The notes: a model not told the origin generated them from the letters alone. A stretch of 36,441 nt of DNA from Fidelibacterota bacterium (GCA_028699915.1 JAQVTR010000009.1:1-36441); one strand, 5' to 3'; shown: positions 23,376-32,349, counted from the first letter of the stretch. A program made the numbers and translations.

Positions 23376-24050
23376 CTATTTCATCACTGATCTTAAATAT
23401 TCGGCCCATAAGGCATATCCTGTCCGGTTCGGATGCAGTCCGTCCCTGAACAGGGCTTCATTGGCATAATCGGAGTTTTCCGATTTGAACAGGGGGTAAA
23501 TGTCGACATAGGTCATACCGTTTCTTTTTGCCAGTTTTTCGATATAGCGGTTCAGGTTTTTGATCATTTCCGGCGGACAGTTCTTCCAGCGGGGAGACGT
23601 GGGAAGAATGGAATGCAGATAAACCTCATAGTGATAATTTTCGGCGATGCGTATCAGCATCTTGCGGTAGAGGTATTTGATCTCCTTTTCACTGCGGCCG
23701 GCGCCGATATCGTTGATGCCGATCAGGATAAACAGTTTTGCACGTTCCGCATTTCCAAGGCTGATATCCATTCTTTCTATCAGGCCGTCGATATGGTCCG
23801 AAACGATACCTCTGTTGACCGTATTCCATTCGGGAAAGAACGTTTTCAAGTCAAAGCCTTCGATAATGGAATTGCCGAAGAAGATGGCAGACCCGTCCCG
23901 GATACTGTCTTTTTCGTTGATGAATACAATCATTCTTTGATGCCAGTGGGCATAGTTGTTCAGGGGTTCGATATCCCTTTTTATGATTTGACAGGAAGAA
24001 AAGAGAAAAACCAGGAGGAGCGGAACCGCGAGGAAAGGCTTTTTGATCAT
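23376..24050 (-). CDS. SGNH/GDSL-type esterase lipoprotein
   Basis: A 224-residue protein from ATG 24050 (RBS AAGGGGA). It has a lipoprotein signal with lipobox FSSC (C20). SGNH hydrolase blocks are visible: FFGNSIIEG with nucleophile S61 (GNS instead of GDS), NRGIVSDHI as block II, GINDIG as block III, and DGLHPN as block V with the catalytic Asp-His. The mature part resembles PAF-acetylhydrolase/sialate esterase-like enzymes of FCB bacteria, which deacylate sugars or lipids. It lies ten bases after rsmE and ends the gatB operon. Confidence 0.88.
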   Translation of the reverse strand: MIKKPFLAVPLLLVFLFSSCQIIKRDIEPLNNYAHWHQRMIVFINEKDSIRDGSAIFFGNSIIEGFDLKTFFPEWNTVNRGIVSDHIDGLIERMDISLGNAERAKLFILIGINDIGAGRSEKEIKYLYRKMLIRIAENYHYEVYLHSILPTSPRWKNCPPEMIKNLNRYIEKLAKRNGMTYVDIYPLFKSENSDYANEALFRDGLHPNRTGYALWAEYLRSVMK

Positions 24051-24060
24051 GATATTCCCC

Positions 24061-24753
24061 TTAAACGACGAGATATGATAAAGCCAGCAAACAGGCAGTT
24101 TCGCTGCGCAGACGACGGTTTGCGAGTAAAACCGGATTGGCGCCGGCAGCGATTGCAAGCCGGACCTCGTCCGGATGAAATCCGCCTTCGGGTCCGACAA
24201 AGATCAGTGCATCTTCGGAGGTCTGTGGAACGCGCAGCCGGGGGTAGGTATCCTGATCGTCGCAAATGTAAATCTTCGGGTAGTGCGGCTGCTTGATAAA
24301 TTCCGTAAACTCCGCGGGAGGATGCAAACGGGGAATACGGCTGCGCCCGCATTGCTTAACGGCAGACAGCAATATTTTTTCACTGCGTTCGCGCCGGTAA
24401 TCCGCTTTGACCGTATAGCGTGTGATCAATGGAAAGATCTCGTATACGCCCAGTTCGGCGGATTTCTCCAGCAGGATTTCCCAATGCGCCGGTTTGATAA
24501 TGCCGACCGCCAGGGCAACGCGGTTTTGCGCTTCGCCCCGTGCCGGGAAGTCCCGCAGGATCTTCGCGCGGCTTGTATCCTTTTCAATGGAAAGTATCTG
24601 CGCTTCCACAAGGCGGCCTTCACCATCGCTGACATGGATATGCTCACCGGGTTTTTTTCGCAGGACGCGGCTGAGGTGAATGTGCTCATCACCGCGGAGC
24701 AGCAAGGTGTCCGCAGCAATCTCGCGGGAAAAGAAAAACTGTTCATTGGCCAT
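24061..24753 (-). CDS. rsmE: 16S rRNA (uracil1498-N3)-methyltransferase
   Basis: RsmE methylates U1498 of 16S rRNA with S-adenosylmethionine. The 230-residue protein has the N-terminal PUA-like part (EHIHLSRVLRKKPGEHIHVSDGEG) and the SPOUT knot motifs FVGPEGGFHPDEV (185-197) and LANRRLRSETA (210-220), as well as EKSAELGVYEIFPLIT. Its start shares one base with the stop of the OMP gene upstream (TAATG). The assignment is firm. Confidence 0.96.
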   Translation of the reverse strand: MANEQFFFSREIAADTLLLRGDEHIHLSRVLRKKPGEHIHVSDGEGRLVEAQILSIEKDTSRAKILRDFPARGEAQNRVALAVGIIKPAHWEILLEKSAELGVYEIFPLITRYTVKADYRRERSEKILLSAVKQCGRSRIPRLHPPAEFTEFIKQPHYPKIYICDDQDTYPRLRVPQTSEDALIFVGPEGGFHPDEVRLAIAAGANPVLLANRRLRSETACLLALSYLVV

Positions 24754-25364
24754 TAAAAATATCTTCCGTAAGTCAGGATCAGCGCTGCACCGTTCCAGCT
24801 GTGTTTGAGAAATTCTTCATCGACGGCTTGCCCGAAATGGTTGATCTCGTAACCCAGGGCCACCGTAAGGGAACTCCGCCTTTCCATCATAAAATCGATG
24901 CCGAAATGCAAATGTGTGTAAAACCCCAGATAGAAAGCCGCGTTCTGATAACGGCTGATATTGGACCAGGGATCGTTGTCGGTATCGATAGCCAGAACCG
25001 GTCCTCCCTGCAGGGAAAAGAAAGGTGCAAAGGTATTATCCAGCTGCCGCGTGAAAAAATGCTTTTTCAGCAAAACCCCGGCCTTGATAAAATCCAGGTG
25101 AATGGTATTCAGTTTGTTGGTGTATCCGGTGTAGGGATCGGTAAGGGTGTATTCTTTGCCGCTGCTCACAAAGGTCCAGTTTGTCTGCAGTCCGGCATGG
25201 AAACCGTTCAGTAGCCGTAACTGCCAGATACCGCCCACGGAGGAACCGTAATCTGTCATGCGCAGATCAAGTCCCGCAATGGATTTTACCTGCCCCATTG
25301 AGGTGTAGGACGCCGCACTCAGGAGCGATACGCCCAGCATCAGGATCAGAAAGATACGTTTCAT
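24753..25364 (-). CDS. Predicted outer-membrane beta-barrel protein
   Basis: A 203-residue protein with a signal peptide (about residues 1-18, ending LLSAA) followed by eight or so amphipathic strands, and ending in YGRYF with the terminal Phe typical of barrels. Strand-like stretches include IWQLRLLNGFHAGLQTNW, FYLGFYTHLHFGIDF and SLTVALGYEINHF. It resembles small porin-like or OmpA-barrel-type proteins, without a peptidoglycan-binding domain. It overlaps coaX by four bases and rsmE by one, which is unusual company for an envelope protein. Confidence 0.72.
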   Translation of the reverse strand: MKRIFLILMLGVSLLSAASYTSMGQVKSIAGLDLRMTDYGSSVGGIWQLRLLNGFHAGLQTNWTFVSSGKEYTLTDPYTGYTNKLNTIHLDFIKAGVLLKKHFFTRQLDNTFAPFFSLQGGPVLAIDTDNDPWSNISRYQNAAFYLGFYTHLHFGIDFMMERRSSLTVALGYEINHFGQAVDEEFLKHSWNGAALILTYGRYF

Positions 25365-26146
25365 AAAGGTTTCTCCCTTAGCTGTTCCCAGATATCCCGC
25401 ATGCCGATCAGGGTCAGTGACTTATTGACATGCCGGATATAGCGGGAATGCGGTGCCAGGATCTCGGAAAGTCCCCCGGTAGCAATGACATCGAAGTCCT
25501 TTACCTTCCATTCTTTTGCCACCTTGTCTATCAACCCGTCAATTTGGGCAATGGTTCCCCACATTAGTCCTGCCTGCAGGCTTTCACGGGTGTTTTTGCC
25601 GATGAGCTTTTCCGGAAAGGCGAAGCGCACCTCGGGTAATCTGGCCGCTCGTTCAAAAAGATCGTGTCCTGCCGTTTCCAGGCCGGGCATGATCAGGCCG
25701 CCCAGATATTCCCGGTCGCCGCTAACGATGTCAAAGGTGGTCGCGGTACCCATATCCACCACGATCAGCGGCGGGGCATAGAGTCGCAGTGCGCCTGCGG
25801 CATTGCAGATACGGTCAGCGCCCACTTCCGAGGGGTCGTCGTAGCGGATCTTCAGGTTCAGGGGCAGGAAAGGGTCCACGATCAGGGGTTCACGCCCGAT
25901 GATTTGCCGGCAGACCTCCGTAAAGGGTGTTGTCAGGCGCGGGACTACCGAAGAGATCACGCTTCCGCACAGAGCGCTTGCTTTTAGGCCGGTCCGTGAC
26001 AGCATGCCGGAAATGGCAATGCGATATTCATCCTGCATTTGCAGCGGAGAACTGGCGATGCGGATCTCTGCGGTAACCGCTTCGCCTTTCAGCAGGGCGG
26101 CGACCACGTTGGTATTGCCGATATCGATGCAAAGCAGATATTCCAT
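25361..26146 (-). CDS. coaX: Type III pantothenate kinase
   Basis: CoaX phosphorylates pantothenate in the first step of coenzyme A synthesis. The 261-residue protein has the ASKHA-fold motifs: DIGNTN (8-13), PSEVGADRICNAAGA, VVDMGTATTFD and GGLIMPGLETAGHDLFERAARLP, followed by ATGGLSE near the end. Type III kinases resist feedback by CoA and need a monovalent cation. The start lies three bases after the gatB stop. The assignment is firm; no birA, the usual neighbour, is present. Confidence 0.95.
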   Translation of the reverse strand: MEYLLCIDIGNTNVVAALLKGEAVTAEIRIASSPLQMQDEYRIAISGMLSRTGLKASALCGSVISSVVPRLTTPFTEVCRQIIGREPLIVDPFLPLNLKIRYDDPSEVGADRICNAAGALRLYAPPLIVVDMGTATTFDIVSGDREYLGGLIMPGLETAGHDLFERAARLPEVRFAFPEKLIGKNTRESLQAGLMWGTIAQIDGLIDKVAKEWKVKDFDVIATGGLSEILAPHSRYIRHVNKSLTLIGMRDIWEQLREKPL

Positions 26147-26149
26147 AAT

Positions 26150-27571
26150 TTATCCCAGCTTTTTCTCCAGGATTTTCCGGGTCAGCGTCTGATCGGCTTT
26201 GCCTTTGGTGCCGCGCATGACCTGGCCGATAAAAAAGGCCAGCAGTTTGGTCTCGCCCCCGCGGTAGCGTTCGCATTCGGCCGGGTTTTCTTTCAGGATC
26301 GTTTCGATCAGGCTTTCCAGTTCGGAACTGTCGGAAATTTGTTCCAGTCCTTTGTCCCGGATAATATCCGCCGCGGCTTTTCCCGTGGCGGCCATTTCGT
26401 CCAGGACAGTCTTCGCGGTCTGCGGAGTGATGGTGTTGTTATGCAGAAATTGCAGCAGTCCGGCCAGAGCGGCCGGGGTCACCGGCGACTCCGCTGCGGA
26501 CTTCCCGCTTTCGGATAAAATGCGTAAAATCTCATTCTTGACCCAGTTGCCGGTCAGCCGTGGATTGTTGAATGTCTGTAGGGAGTTTTCAAAATAGTCG
26601 GCGATCTCTTTTTCCGAGCTCAGCAGCGCCGCGTCTTCTTCCGTCAGTCCGTATAGTTCCGTAAAGCGCTTTTTGCGGGCATCGGGCAGTTCCGGCAGAC
26701 TGCTGCGGATACGCCCGATCCAGGCGTCGTCGATGCGCAGGGGGCTCAGGTCCGGTTCGGGGAAATAACGGTAGTCATGGGAATCTTCTTTACTGCGCAT
26801 GGCTTTGGTCTGATTGCTTTGTTCATCCCAAAGCAAGGTTTGCTGGGTGACCGCAGCTCCGGATTCCAGGACTTTGCGCTGGCGTTCAGCTTCGTATTTT
26901 AGGGCGCGTTCCACGTTGCGAAAGGAATTCATATTTTTAAGTTCCGTGCGCGTTCCCAGCGCTTTGCGTCCTTTTGGCTTAATAGAGATATTTGCATCGC
27001 AGCGCATGGAGCCTTCTTCCATATTGCAGTCCGAGATACCGGTATAGCGCACGATCTGCTTGAGGGTGTTCAGATAGGTGTAAGCTTCTTCGGGAGCGTG
27101 AATATCCGGTTCGCTGACGATTTCCAGCAGGGGCGTTCCGCAGCGGTTCAGATCGACCAGTGTGCCGTCTTCGCCATGCATGGATTTTCCGGCATCTTCT
27201 TCGATGTGAATGCGGGTCAAGCCGATACGCTTTTGTTCCCCCCGAACGGCAATATCAACATAGCCTTCGTAACAGATGGGGTCTTTGTATTGCGAGATCT
27301 GATAGCCTTTGGGCAGGTCGGGATAAAAATAATTCTTGCGCGCAAAAGTATTATACTCACGAATTCTGCAGTGAGTCGCCAGCCCGAGCTTAATAGCCGA
27401 ATCCACCACGGCCCGGTTCAGGACGGGGAGGGAGCCGGGGTAGCCCAGGCAAACGGGACAAACATGGGTGTTCGGCGGATCGCCATAGCTGACCTTGCAG
27501 GCGCAGAAAGCCTTGGTTTTGGTGTTTAGCTGTACGTGGACTTCAAGTCCAATTACGATATCCCAATCCAT
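26150..27571 (-). CDS. gatB: Asp/Glu-tRNA(Asn/Gln) amidotransferase subunit B
   Basis: GatB is the tRNA-binding kinase subunit of GatCAB, which converts Glu-tRNA-Gln (and Asp-tRNA-Asn) to the amide. I start it at ATG 27571 behind CGGAG; the open frame continues upstream without an RBS. The 473-residue protein has IGLEVHVQL, HVCPVCLGYPGSLPVLN, FARKNYFYPDLPKGYQISQY, EEDAGKS, DLNRCGTPLLEIVSEPD and ELKNMNSF, with the C-terminal YqeY-like helical domain (QVMRGTKGKADQTL). gatA and gatC are not in the window. It heads the operon that runs to the SGNH gene. Confidence 0.97.
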   Translation of the reverse strand: MDWDIVIGLEVHVQLNTKTKAFCACKVSYGDPPNTHVCPVCLGYPGSLPVLNRAVVDSAIKLGLATHCRIREYNTFARKNYFYPDLPKGYQISQYKDPICYEGYVDIAVRGEQKRIGLTRIHIEEDAGKSMHGEDGTLVDLNRCGTPLLEIVSEPDIHAPEEAYTYLNTLKQIVRYTGISDCNMEEGSMRCDANISIKPKGRKALGTRTELKNMNSFRNVERALKYEAERQRKVLESGAAVTQQTLLWDEQSNQTKAMRSKEDSHDYRYFPEPDLSPLRIDDAWIGRIRSSLPELPDARKKRFTELYGLTEEDAALLSSEKEIADYFENSLQTFNNPRLTGNWVKNEILRILSESGKSAAESPVTPAALAGLLQFLHNNTITPQTAKTVLDEMAATGKAAADIIRDKGLEQISDSSELESLIETILKENPAECERYRGGETKLLAFFIGQVMRGTKGKADQTLTRKILEKKLG

Positions 27572-27714
27572 GCATACTCCGATTTTCGTCTTGAATTTAA
27601 TCAGAAACCCCTCTAATACCAAACAGAACTTCGCAGGCGGAGGATGTGAAAAATACATCCTTAAATGAAAAAATATTCCTTTATTTTTGCACGAATGGCG
27701 TATATTCAAAGGTA

Positions 27715-28053
27715 ATGTATAAACCTTTCCAAAAAAACATGATGCTGTTCTGCATCTTATGCCTGTTCGGCTGTCTGGGTCCGGAACCCGCCGAGAACCT
27801 CTTGACCGGCAGCTGGAAATATTCCAGCTATTACACGGGAAGCTGGGAAAAAATTATCTTTAATAAAGAACTGACCTATCGGCTGGAAACCTATAACGGA
27901 GAGACCTATCAGCTGAGCATTTTGGAGGGGACTTACCGCTACGATGCCCGGAAGTTCATCCTCGAACAGCGCCTTACGGGAGATGTGGCCTTTCAGTATC
28001 TGATCAGCGGCGACAGCCTCATTACAATGAACAAGGTCTATCTGCGTCAGTAG
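27715..28053 (+). CDS. Small lipoprotein, lipocalin-like
   Basis: A 112-residue protein from ATG 27715, three bases behind AAAGG; ATG 27739 is an alternative. It has a lipoprotein signal with lipobox LFGC (C20). The mature part, LLTGSWKYSSYYTGSWEKIIFNKELTYRLETYNGE, is like the small lipocalin-like lipoproteins of FCB bacteria, where GSW opens the barrel. A -10 candidate TATATT is at 27701-27706, without a clear -35. It is divergent from gatB and upstream of ruvB. A hairpin GGATGT/ACATCC lies in the spacer at 27642-27660. Function unknown. Confidence 0.75.
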   Translation: MYKPFQKNMMLFCILCLFGCLGPEPAENLLTGSWKYSSYYTGSWEKIIFNKELTYRLETYNGETYQLSILEGTYRYDARKFILEQRLTGDVAFQYLISGDSLITMNKVYLRQ

Positions 28054-28125
28054 CTACGCCAAAAAATTCCATAGCGAATCAAGGAAAAAAATCGTAAATT
28101 ACCTGATGGGGTAAACGTTAATGTT

Positions 28126-29160
28126 ATGAGATCAGAAATTGTAAATCCGGAAGTCGTGGCCTTGGACGAGGAGCTTGATTATTCCCTCCGGCCCCGTACA
28201 TTAAAGGAATTTGTCGGCCAGCGCAAGCTGGTGGAAAACCTGAAAATTTCCATCGAAGCTGCACGGAACCGCAAAGAGCCCCTGGACCATGTTTTATTGT
28301 TCGGGCCGCCGGGACTGGGGAAGACCACCCTTGCAAACATCATTGCATCGGAACTCGGCAGCAATATCAAGATCTCTTCGGGACCGGTCCTGGAGCGTGC
28401 GGGCGATCTGGCCGGCATGCTGACCAATCTGGAGCAGGGGGATGTTCTTTTTATTGATGAGATCCACCGCATGAACCGGGTGGTAGAGGAGTACCTTTAC
28501 TCCGCCATGGAAGATTACCGCATCGACATTATGATCGACAAAGGTCCCAGCGCCCGCAGCATTCAGCTGAATCTCGAGGGATTCACGCTGGTGGGCGCTA
28601 CCACACGCGCCGGATTGCTGACCTCCCCGATCCGGGACCGTTTTGGCATTACACTGCGCATGGAGTATTACGACCATCGTGAGCTGACGCGCATTGCCCT
28701 GCGTTCGGCGGATATTCTCAAGATCCGGCTGACCAGGGACGGTGCAGAGGAGCTGGGACGCCGTTCGCGCGGAACCCCGCGCATTGTGAACCGGCTTCTG
28801 CGCCGCTGCCGCGATTATGCGGAGGTCAGGGGCGACGGCACCATCAATAAAAAGGTCGCCGACGAGGCACTGAAAATGCTGGAAGTGGACGAAATCGGAC
28901 TTGATAATATGGACCGGCGCATTTTGTATACGCTGGTCAATCATTTTGAGGGCGGACCGGTGGGACTGCAGAATCTGGCTGTGGCCATCAGCGAAGATGC
29001 GGATACCATCGAAGAAGTCTACGAACCCTTTCTGATCCAGGAAGGATTTTTACAACGCACGGCAAGAGGGCGTGTGGCGCTTGACCGGACTTACCGGCAC
29101 CTGAATCTTAAGAAACGCAAACCTAACCCACAGGAGAGTTTGTTCCATGACGAAATTTGA
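28126..29160 (+). CDS. ruvB: Holliday junction branch migration helicase RuvB
   Basis: RuvB is the hexameric AAA+ motor that drives branch migration with RuvA. The 344-residue protein has [12 protein letters not shown] at the N-terminus, Walker A GPPGLGKT (60-67), Walker [10 protein letters not shown], sensor 1 [18 protein letters not shown] with the arginine finger region, [13 protein letters not shown], and the winged-helix C-domain ([30 protein letters not shown]). It overlaps queA by 14 bases. ruvA and ruvC are not here. The assignment is firm. Confidence 0.98.
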   Translation: MRSEIVNPEVVALDEELDYSLRPRTLKEFVGQRKLVENLKISIEAARNRKEPLDHVLLFGPPGLGKTTLANIIASELGSNIKISSGPVLERAGDLAGMLTNLEQGDVLFIDEIHRMNRVVEEYLYSAMEDYRIDIMIDKGPSARSIQLNLEGFTLVGATTRAGLLTSPIRDRFGITLRMEYYDHRELTRIALRSADILKIRLTRDGAEELGRRSRGTPRIVNRLLRRCRDYAEVRGDGTINKKVADEALKMLEVDEIGLDNMDRRILYTLVNHFEGGPVGLQNLAVAISEDADTIEEVYEPFLIQEGFLQRTARGRVALDRTYRHLNLKKRKPNPQESLFHDEI

Positions 29161-30217
29161 GATCTTTAATACGCAGCCAAAAGCTTTCCGCTTATCCGAT
29201 TTTGATTTTGAACTGCCAAAAGAGCGTATTGCCCAGTATCCAAGCGATAAGCGCGGGGAAGATCGCCTGATGGTGGTGGACCGTTCCAAAAACAGTTTCA
29301 GCCATCACCGCTTTGCAGAACTGCCGCTGTTCCTGAAAAGCGGAGACTGTTTGGCGTTCAACAATACCAAGGTTTTTCCGGCCCGGCTTTTTGCCTTTAA
29401 AGATAAAAGTGATTCGGAAGTTGAGGTTTTCCTGCTCCGGGAATTGGAAGAACAGATCTGGGAAGTGCTGGTCAAACCCGCACGTAAAGTTCGTATCGGT
29501 AATAAGCTGCACTTTAACGATAAGATCTATGCCGATGTGATCGACAACACCATATCCGGAGGCCGCGTCATCCGGCACAACTGTTCTAAATCCGTCTTTA
29601 TGAAATACGTCATGAACAGTGGCAAATCCCCGCTGCCGCCTTATATCCGGCGCGAAAGCGAACCAATCGACAAGGAACGTTATCAGACTGTTTTTGCCAA
29701 AGAACTCGGTGCCGTGGCCGCACCCACCGCAGGCCTGCATTTTACCGAGGAGCTCTTTGAAACGATCACGCAAAAAGGGGTAAAACTTGCACCGCTGACT
29801 TTACATATCGGTTTGGGGACCTTCCGCTCCGTACAGGTTGAAGATCTGCGTCGCCATCAGATGGATTCGGAGTATTTTAAGATCCCCAAGAAAACGGCGA
29901 CGACCATCAATTTAACCAAAGAGCACGGTGGCCGCATCGTTGCCGTAGGCACTTCCACGGTGCGTTCTCTGGAATCTTCCCTGGTCTCGGGAAGCGACGT
30001 CAATCCCAAAAACACCTGGACCGACAAATTTATTTATCCACCCTACGAATTTCAGGTTGTTGATTGTCTGGTAACCAATTTTCACCAGCCCCGTTCCACG
30101 CTGATCATGATGGTTTCGGCCTTTGCCGGTCACGACCTAATTATGGAAGCCTACACCGAAGCTATCAAGGAAAAGTACAATTTCTATTCCTACGGCGATG
30201 CGATGCTCATCCTTTGA
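29147..30217 (+). CDS. queA: S-adenosylmethionine:tRNA ribosyltransferase-isomerase
   Basis: QueA transfers and isomerises the ribosyl part of SAM to preQ1-modified tRNA, making epoxyqueuosine. The 356-residue protein has [79 protein letters not shown] and [17 protein letters not shown], in the family order. It starts within ruvB, so the two are coupled, a pairing known from several phyla. The partner step enzyme queF lies at 15724. The assignment is firm. Confidence 0.97.
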   Translation: MTKFEIFNTQPKAFRLSDFDFELPKERIAQYPSDKRGEDRLMVVDRSKNSFSHHRFAELPLFLKSGDCLAFNNTKVFPARLFAFKDKSDSEVEVFLLRELEEQIWEVLVKPARKVRIGNKLHFNDKIYADVIDNTISGGRVIRHNCSKSVFMKYVMNSGKSPLPPYIRRESEPIDKERYQTVFAKELGAVAAPTAGLHFTEELFETITQKGVKLAPLTLHIGLGTFRSVQVEDLRRHQMDSEYFKIPKKTATTINLTKEHGGRIVAVGTSTVRSLESSLVSGSDVNPKNTWTDKFIYPPYEFQVVDCLVTNFHQPRSTLIMMVSAFAGHDLIMEAYTEAIKEKYNFYSYGDAMLIL

Positions 30218-30229
30218 TCCAAAGGCGTG

Positions 30230-30254
30230 AGTCATAAATCACAAGTCATAAATC
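30230..30254 (+). repeat. Direct repeat AGTCATAAATC
   Basis: Two identical 11-base copies at 30230-30240 and 30244-30254 are separated by ACA, just after queA. They open a 336-base spacer (30218-30553) that holds no gene, only repeats and the ispD promoter. Confidence 0.7.
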
Positions 30255-30288
30255 GTGAAGTGAAGGGGTCGGGACGGTGTTTAAAGTT

Positions 30289-30339
30289 TTGAGTCAAATT
30301 ATTTGAGTCAAATCAATTGCCCCAAATTAATTGAGTCAA
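30289..30339. repeat. Three TTGAGTCAA near-palindromes
   Basis: TTGAGTCAA occurs at 30289-30297, 30303-30311 and 30331-30339. The starts are 14 and 28 bases apart, and the flanks extend the symmetry (ATTTGAGTCAAAT, ATTGAGTCAAT). They may be operator sites or a small decayed satellite. Confidence 0.6.
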
Positions 30340-30400
30340 TGCATCCCCGGTCGGAAAATACCTCAAGAATGCAAAAAAAAGCCGAAGCAGGCACTTCTTG

Positions 30401-30484
30401 CTACCGTCTACCGTCTACTGTCTACCGTCTACCGTCTACCGTCTACCGTCTACCGTCTACTGCCTACCGTCTACGGCCTACTCC
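30401..30484. repeat. Tandem 7-bp repeat CTACCGT, 12 units
   Basis: Twelve contiguous 7-base units occupy the spacer before ispD. Eight are exactly CTACCGT; the others are CTACTGT, CTACTGC, CTACGGC and CTACTCC, with the worst copies at the downstream end. As seven is not a multiple of three, all frames through it encode LPSTVY-like peptides, which are artefacts. Units without unique spacers exclude a CRISPR array. Confidence 0.95.
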
Positions 30485-30518
30485 CTATCCGCTCCTCCGT
30501 TTGAATGCAAACATCCCG

Positions 30519-30547
30519 TTGCTAAATCAGATGAAAAAGATTATAAT
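30519..30547 (+). promoter_or_regulatory. Promoter of ispD
   Basis: TTGCTA (30519-30524), a 17-bp spacer and a perfect TATAAT (30542-30547) put the start at about 30554, the A of the ispD ATG. No Shine-Dalgarno sequence precedes that ATG, which suggests a leaderless message. Confidence 0.65.
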
Positions 30548-30553
30548 ATCTGC

Positions 30554-31252
30554 ATGCAGCAAGTTCTCGCTACATTAACGGTTATTATTCCTGCAGGCGG
30601 TCAGGGCCGCCGCATGCGGCATTCGCTTCCCAAATTGCTCATTCCACTGGCAGGCATTCCGGTCATCGAACATACCATCCGCCGTTTTGCGGACCTTCCT
30701 CTGCGGCAGATGATCATCCCCGTTTCCGCTGACATACGGGAAGAGGTAAATAAGATCTGTGCCCGGATTGATACCGCTTTTCCCATCAATATCATCAAGG
30801 GTGGCGCCGAGCGGCAGGACTCGGTCTGGAATGCACTTAAGGTCCTGGATCCGGGAAGTGAAACGGTAGCCGTTCACGATGCCGCGCGACCTTTTTTTGA
30901 TCCGGAACTACTGTGCAAAGCGCTTCCGCTCCTGGAAAAATTTGCAGGCGCTGTGGCGGCAATTCCCGCTACCCATACCATCAAGGAAGCTGAAGGGAAT
31001 GTTATCCGCCGCACCATTCCGCGGGAGACCTTACGGCAGGTAAATACGCCGCAGGTGTTTTTACGTGACGCCCTGATGCGGGCATACGAGTCCGCCATGC
31101 GGGACGGATTTTACGGCACCGATGATGCCATGCTTCTGGAACGCATCGGCCTGCGCCTGGCGCTGATCCCGGATACGCCGCGGAACATTAAGGTCACCAC
31201 GGAGGTAGACCTGCTGCTGGCGGAAGCCATACTGAAAAACCCGGAGGAGTAA
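30554..31252 (+). CDS. ispD: 2-C-methyl-D-erythritol 4-phosphate cytidylyltransferase
   Basis: IspD makes CDP-methylerythritol in the MEP isoprenoid pathway. From ATG 30554 the protein has 232 residues, the normal size; the frame continues upstream only through the 7-bp repeats. Motifs are IIPAGGQGRRM (11-21) with the nucleotide-binding loop, LPKLLIPLAGIPVIEHTI, GGAERQDSVWNAL, VAVHDAARPF and TDDAMLLERIG. No RBS is visible, and a TATAAT ends seven bases before the ATG. It leads the run ispD-ispF-dedA-gltX-ispE. The assignment is firm; the exact start is likely but not proven. Confidence 0.94.
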   Translation: MQQVLATLTVIIPAGGQGRRMRHSLPKLLIPLAGIPVIEHTIRRFADLPLRQMIIPVSADIREEVNKICARIDTAFPINIIKGGAERQDSVWNALKVLDPGSETVAVHDAARPFFDPELLCKALPLLEKFAGAVAAIPATHTIKEAEGNVIRRTIPRETLRQVNTPQVFLRDALMRAYESAMRDGFYGTDDAMLLERIGLRLALIPDTPRNIKVTTEVDLLLAEAILKNPEE

Positions 31253-31255
31253 CAT

Positions 31256-31735
31256 ATGTATCGGATCGGTCATGGTTATGACGTACACCGGCTTTCCGAA
31301 GACCGCCGCCTCAAACTTGGCGGTGTGGAAATTCCGTACGAGAAAGGCTGCCTTGGCCACAGTGATGCGGACGTACTCCTGCATGCACTGATGGATGCCC
31401 TGCTGGGGGCAGCCGCACTGGGCGACCTTGGCCGGCATTTTCCCGACAGCGACCCCGCCTACAAGGATATCGATAGCCTTGTCCTGCTCCGCCAGGTATC
31501 CGGACTGCTGTCGGAAGCCCGTTTTGGCGTCATGAATGTCGATGCCACCCTGGTGTTGCAGCAACCGAAGGTCGCAGCTTATATTGAAAGCATGCGAAGG
31601 AATATTGCCGAAGCGCTGCATATCAGTCCCGATGCCGTTTCCGTCAAGGCGACCACCGAAGAGGGACTGGGCTTTACCGGAAAAGGCGAGGGCGTTGCAG
31701 CCTATGCGGTGGTTCTGCTGTTCCGGACCGCCTGA
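31256..31735 (+). CDS. ispF: 2-C-methyl-D-erythritol 2,4-cyclodiphosphate synthase
   Basis: IspF cyclises CDP-ME 2-phosphate. The 159-residue protein has the zinc ligands D9, H11 (GYDVHRL) and H43 ([15 protein letters not shown]), [12 protein letters not shown], and the C-terminal [24 protein letters not shown]. It starts three bases after ispD with GGAGGAG as RBS and ends in TGATG, overlapping dedA by one base. The order ispD-ispF is common and often fused. The assignment is firm. Confidence 0.97.
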   Translation: MYRIGHGYDVHRLSEDRRLKLGGVEIPYEKGCLGHSDADVLLHALMDALLGAAALGDLGRHFPDSDPAYKDIDSLVLLRQVSGLLSEARFGVMNVDATLVLQQPKVAAYIESMRRNIAEALHISPDAVSVKATTEEGLGFTGKGEGVAAYAVVLLFRTA

Positions 31736-32349
31736 TGGAATTTTTCCGCACAATTTTTGATTTTATCTCGGAACTGCACCCGGGCTGGTATTTTTTGCTG
31801 GTCTTTTTGGCCTATTTTGCCGAAAATCTTTTTCCGCCCCTGCCGGGCGACACTATGCTGGTCCTGACTGCCTACATTTTTGGCCTGCATCACGAAAGGC
31901 TGATGTTTTTATGGCTGTACTTAAGCAGTATTGCCGGAGCGATAGCCGGATTTATGCTCATGTTCGGACTGGGACGGTATTACGGACGAAAATTTTTTAT
32001 CGAGCGGAATTACAAATACGCTTCCCGAAAATTCTTTTTACGGGTAGAAGCAGCTTTTAACCGGCACGGTTGGGGCGTCTTGCTCTGGAATCGGATCTTT
32101 TTTGGCCTGCGTCCGGTCATTGGCCTCTTTTCCGGAATGTCAAAAATGCGCGCAGATGCCACGCTGGCGCTGCTGCTTGTTTCAGCTGTTGTCTTTAATG
32201 CGCTGTTCATTCTTCTTGGATTTTTACTGGGCAAGAACTGGCCGCTGATCGAATCCATCCTGCAAAAATATACCCTGCTGACCCTGCTTGCGGCACTGCT
32301 GCTGGTCGCGCTTTTCCTGTTCCGGCTGATCAAACATCGCAAGGAATGA
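31735..32349 (+). CDS. DedA family (VTT domain) membrane protein
   Basis: A 204-residue inner-membrane protein with about five hydrophobic segments. The DedA signature is FLAYFAENLFPPLPGDTML near residues 24-43, followed by GAIAGFMLMFGLGRYYGRKF and, later, HGWGVLLWNRIFFGLRPVIGLFSGMSKM with the conserved Arg pair. DedA proteins move or flip phospholipids and carriers such as undecaprenyl phosphate. Being placed among MEP-pathway genes, which supply the undecaprenyl precursors, fits that idea, but this is inference. It overlaps ispF by one base. Confidence 0.9.
   Translation: MEFFRTIFDFISELHPGWYFLLVFLAYFAENLFPPLPGDTMLVLTAYIFGLHHERLMFLWLYLSSIAGAIAGFMLMFGLGRYYGRKFFIERNYKYASRKFFLRVEAAFNRHGWGVLLWNRIFFGLRPVIGLFSGMSKMRADATLALLLVSAVVFNALFILLGFLLGKNWPLIESILQKYTLLTLLAALLLVALFLFRLIKHRKE

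Noticed and set aside
30401-30484. CRISPR array
   Set aside because: The units are 7 bases long, contiguous and without spacers, so it is a simple tandem repeat.
30303-30553. Long open frames through the CTACCGT repeat, read as N-terminal extensions of IspD
   Set aside because: They encode low-complexity LPSTVY repeats in every frame, and the IspD family starts at the ATG 30554.
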